18,192 bases of DNA, taken from the NCBI GenBank assembly GCA_023485185.1, contig JAMCZP010000216.1, forward strand, positions 1 through 18,192, read 5' to 3'. This DNA is from Gammaproteobacteria bacterium (lineage in GTDB: Bacteria > Pseudomonadota > Gammaproteobacteria > Pseudomonadales > Halomonadaceae). Shown in pieces: positions 15,454 to 18,192 of this stretch. A model generated the notes under the pieces. That model saw only the letters and a list, made by a program, of their open reading frames with translations. It did no database searches and was not told the DNA's origin. Position 1 is the stretch's first letter; every line of letters starts with the position of its first letter. Position numbers and translations under genes: made by a program.

Positions 15454-16905
15454 TTAGATAGGGTAGTGGCGCGGCCCTAGCTGCATCGTCATCCAACGCA
15501 GCTCGGTAAACTCCTCAATACCCGCTTTGCCACCAAAGCGCCCGTAGCCGCTAGATTTGACGCCGCCGAAAGGCATTTGAGGCTCATCGTGGACTGTCGG
15601 GGCATTGATATGACAAATGCCCGTCTGCAAGCGCCCTGCCACTTTCATGGCGCGTGCGCTATCGCGGCTAAACACCGCCGATGAGAGTCCGTACTCGCTA
15701 TCGTTGGCGATGCGCACTGCCTCCTCTTCGCCGTTAACGCGAATCACCGCCACGATAGGACCAAACGACTCTTCGCTATACAGCCGCATATCACTGGTGA
15801 CACCATCGATGACCGTGGCCTGCATCACCACCCCTTGCGCTTTTCCGCCAGAGGCTAAGTGCGCGCCTTGCGTCACGGCATCATCAATCAGGCTATTTAG
15901 TTTCTCACCTGACTGCGCGTTAATTAACGTGCCCAGGGTGTTGCTCTCATCACGCGGGTCGCCTGCTTTTAACACCCGAGCGCGCTCAGCAAACTTCTCC
16001 ACGAAAGCATCTGCCACCTGGTTATCAACAATGACACGTTCGGTGGACATGCAGATCTGGCCTTGGTTAAAGAACGCGCCAAAAATCGCTGCGTCCACGG
16101 CGGCATCGATATCCGCATCATCCAATACCACAAACGGTGCCTTGCCACCCAACTCAAGCAACGCGGGCTTCAACTGTTTGGCCGCTTGCTCGGCAATGAT
16201 TTTGCCTACACCAGTGGAGCCAGTGAAGTTAATCCGGCGTACCGCAGGGTGGGCAATCAACGCGCTTACGACATCAGCGGCGTTATCCGGTGCATTGGTA
16301 ATCACATTGACGATACCGTCGCCAAATCCCGCTTCCTGCAACACTTCACCAATCAAGTGATGCGTCGCCGGGCACTGCTCGGAAGCTTTCAAAATAACGG
16401 TGTTGCCGCAGGCCAAGGGCGTAGCGATGGCTCGAGTACCTAAAATAATCGGCGCGTTCCAGGGTGCGATGCCAACCACAACACCACAGGGAACACGCAC
16501 GCCCATCGCCATACTGTCAGGTACGTTCGAGGGGATGATATCGCCCTGGATTTGCGTCGTTAACGCTGCAGCTTCACGCAATACATCGGCGGCCACCTTG
16601 ACGTTAAACCCCGCCCAACCCGGCGTGGCCCCAGTCTCATCAATCATACGATCAATAAAATCGCCCTGACGCGCTTCCATCAGCTCAGCCGCTTTTAGCA
16701 ATTTGGCGCGCCGTTCGCCTGGGCCTGTTTGCGACCATTTATCAAACGCCCGGCCTGCCGCGTCGGCAGCCGCATTTGCATCACCTACGCTTGCTGCTGC
16801 CGCCGTGGTGACAACCTCGCCACTCAACGGACTCGCTCGGGTAAAAGAGGCTTCGTGCTCAGCGGCTTTTGCTTCACCCGCGGACAATAGCTGAATAGTG
16901 ACCAT
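15454..16905 (-). CDS. Aromatic aldehyde dehydrogenase (salicylaldehyde/vanillin dehydrogenase family)
   Basis: NAD-dependent dehydrogenase of 483 aa that oxidises an aromatic aldehyde such as salicylaldehyde, vanillin or 4-hydroxybenzaldehyde to the acid. Catalytic residues are present: Asn150 (APWNAP), Lys173 (VILKASE), Glu251 (LELGGKAP) and Cys285. The segment FNQGQICMSTERVIVD around the cysteine is characteristic of the SaliADH/Vdh subgroup, which separates it from the dehydrogenase at 12565-14022. The C-terminal PFGGVKSSGYGRFGG motif is intact. ATG 16905 follows AAGGAG. It lies 28 bp downstream of the TRAP large-permease gene on the same strand, so it is probably the last gene of that transporter operon. 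If it makes 4-hydroxybenzoate, the product would feed PobA. Confidence 0.9.
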   Translation of the reverse strand: MVTIQLLSAGEAKAAEHEASFTRASPLSGEVVTTAAAASVGDANAAADAAGRAFDKWSQTGPGERRAKLLKAAELMEARQGDFIDRMIDETGATPGWAGFNVKVAADVLREAAALTTQIQGDIIPSNVPDSMAMGVRVPCGVVVGIAPWNAPIILGTRAIATPLACGNTVILKASEQCPATHHLIGEVLQEAGFGDGIVNVITNAPDNAADVVSALIAHPAVRRINFTGSTGVGKIIAEQAAKQLKPALLELGGKAPFVVLDDADIDAAVDAAIFGAFFNQGQICMSTERVIVDNQVADAFVEKFAERARVLKAGDPRDESNTLGTLINAQSGEKLNSLIDDAVTQGAHLASGGKAQGVVMQATVIDGVTSDMRLYSEESFGPIVAVIRVNGEEEAVRIANDSEYGLSSAVFSRDSARAMKVAGRLQTGICHINAPTVHDEPQMPFGGVKSSGYGRFGGKAGIEEFTELRWMTMQLGPRHYPI

Positions 16906-16933
16906 GGCATTAACTCCTTGTAATAAAACCAGC

Positions 16934-18192
16934 CTAGAGCAGAAACAGCGTGCTCAAAATCGGGAAAGCGATTAGCAGTGCCAGGCGTATTAAGTCAGAC
17001 ACCACAAAGGGCGCGACGCCTTTAAAAATCTCACCTAGCCCGACATGCGGCGCCATCGCTTTAATCACAAACACGTTCATCCCCACTGGAGGGGTCATCA
17101 GCCCCAGCTCTACCGTCAAAACAGTCAGAATACCGAACCATACAGGGTCAATGCCCATCGCCTGAATGATCGGGTAAACCACCGGCACGGTGATTACTAG
17201 CATGGCGATGGAGTCCATAAACATGCCCAGCACAAAGTAGAGCGCCAGGATGCACAGCACCACAACGAGCGGTGTGAGATCCATGCCGTAGAGCATGTCA
17301 GTAATCGAAAACGAAATACGCGATACCGAGATGAAGTAACCCAGCGTTTCAGCCCCTACCAGCATAAAGAACACCACCGCAGAGAGCGCCAGCGTTTCCT
17401 GTACGCTGCGCCACAGCTGGGCACTGCGCATGCCTTTTACGAGGGCATAAATCAAAGTAGCAAATGCCCCGACGCTGGCCCCTTCGGTGGGGGTAAAAGC
17501 ACCAAAATAGATACCTAAAATCATCACCAGGAAAACGCCAAAGAACGGTATTAAGCCAGTGAGCGACACCAGCTTCTCTTTCCAGGGCGTTGGCTTTCCT
17601 GCCACCGCTAAAGAGGGGCGCAACCGCATGACAACGGAGATCGTCAACGCGTACATCACCAAGCCCATCAGGCCCGGAATCAACCCCGCCATAAACATAT
17701 CGCCCACCGACTGCTCGGTAAGAATGGCATAGATCAAGAGCGCAATACTGGGTGGAATCATAATGCCCAGCGTGCCGCCTGCGGCAAGTGCCCCGGTGGC
17801 CAAACCACGGTGATAGCCATAGCGCTCCATCTCCGGCAGCGCTACCCGGGTCATGGTGCTCGCCGTCGCTAATGAAGAGCCAGAAATAGCGGAAAAGATG
17901 CCACAAGAGCCGATGGCCGCAATCGCCAAGCCACCCTTCCAGCCACCGCAAATGGTGCGCGTTGAATCAAACAGCTTACCGGCCATACCGGAGTGAGCAG
18001 CCAAAACGCCCATCAAAATGAACATAGGTACGGCGCTGAAACTGTAGTTGGAAAGCACCTCTACGGGTACCGTTTTAAGCTGTGCAATCGCCGCATCCCA
18101 ACTGACGACTTGGGCAAACCCCACCACGCCTACAATGAGCATGGTTAACGCTACCGGGACGCGCAGAATCATCAGTATTAGCAAACACCCAA
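16934..18192 (-). CDS. TRAP transporter large permease subunit (DctM family), 5' end outside window
   Basis: Large membrane subunit of a second DctPQM-type TRAP system, 3'-complete but with the start beyond the window. The reading frame is open to the last base; the first possible start inside, a TTG at 18184, would begin directly in the usual LxLILRVPVALTM region, so about 10-20 residues are missing. Family signatures are GSSLATASTM, GTLGIMIPPSIALLIYA, FTPTEGASVGAFATLIYAL and GLMTPPVGMNVFV. Its receptor and small subunit should lie just outside to the right. It differs clearly from the large subunit at 1580-2839, so the systems probably carry different acids. The downstream aromatic aldehyde dehydrogenase suggests an aromatic substrate. 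Confidence 0.92.
   Translation of the reverse strand, partial: GCLLILMILRVPVALTMLIVGVVGFAQVVSWDAAIAQLKTVPVEVLSNYSFSAVPMFILMGVLAAHSGMAGKLFDSTRTICGGWKGGLAIAAIGSCGIFSAISGSSLATASTMTRVALPEMERYGYHRGLATGALAAGGTLGIMIPPSIALLIYAILTEQSVGDMFMAGLIPGLMGLVMYALTISVVMRLRPSLAVAGKPTPWKEKLVSLTGLIPFFGVFLVMILGIYFGAFTPTEGASVGAFATLIYALVKGMRSAQLWRSVQETLALSAVVFFMLVGAETLGYFISVSRISFSITDMLYGMDLTPLVVVLCILALYFVLGMFMDSIAMLVITVPVVYPIIQAMGIDPVWFGILTVLTVELGLMTPPVGMNVFVIKAMAPHVGLGEIFKGVAPFVVSDLIRLALLIAFPILSTLFLL

Noticed and set aside
15617..16360. 247-codon plus-strand open frame inside the aromatic aldehyde dehydrogenase gene
   Set aside because: It lies wholly antisense to a gene with all catalytic motifs. Its Ser/Ala/Thr-rich translation is typical of the complement of GC-rich coding sequence.

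Overview
The window looks like an aromatic-acid uptake and catabolism island from a gammaproteobacterium, probably a Halomonas-like halophile. That placement is inferred from protein character, the abundance of TRAP transporters and mid-range base composition; no rRNA or marker gene is present. There are no tRNAs, CRISPR arrays or recognisable insertion sequences. Both edges cut genes: a TRAP binding-protein gene at the left and a TRAP large-permease gene at the right.

Layout. (1) 1-3454, + strand: a DctP-type TRAP operon (binding protein, small and large membrane subunits) followed by a MarR-family regulator. The first 66 bases are an exact inverted copy of an internal piece of the binding-protein gene, so its 5' end is replaced or missing. 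(2) 3600-5888: divergent pobA (4-hydroxybenzoate 3-monooxygenase, all textbook active-site residues at canonical numbers) and an AraC-type pobR. (3) 6065-9783, - strand: class II aldolase-family enzyme, then a TAXI-type binding protein and a fused TRAP permease. (4) 9902-10816, + strand: a LysR regulator divergent from region 3 and convergent with region 4b. (4b) 10813-14022, - strand: an aldehyde dehydrogenase and a benzoylformate-decarboxylase-like ThDP enzyme, translationally coupled. (5) 14364-15076: remains of a hydroxybenzoate module, namely the first ~68 codons of a 3-hydroxybenzoate 4-monooxygenase-like gene joined to a MarR paralogue that has lost its start codon and carries an in-frame stop. 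(6) 15454-18192, - strand: a TRAP large permease and a salicylaldehyde/vanillin-type aldehyde dehydrogenase.

How the parts may work together. Transporters import aromatic or keto acids. The ThDP decarboxylase plus aldehyde dehydrogenase could turn an aryl-glyoxylate into an aryl acid, the terminal dehydrogenase could oxidise aromatic aldehydes, and PobA converts 4-hydroxybenzoate to protocatechuate. Ring-cleavage genes are not in the window. The most useful new observation is an 18-bp dyad (TATAS-N8-GTATA) present both in the lysR/aldolase intergenic region and upstream of the aldehyde dehydrogenase, at nearly the same distance from each target start and, at the second site, centred about 65 bp upstream of the likely transcription start. 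This predicts that the LysR protein controls both operons as one regulon, an apparently uncharacterised import-and-oxidation pathway whose substrate is unknown.
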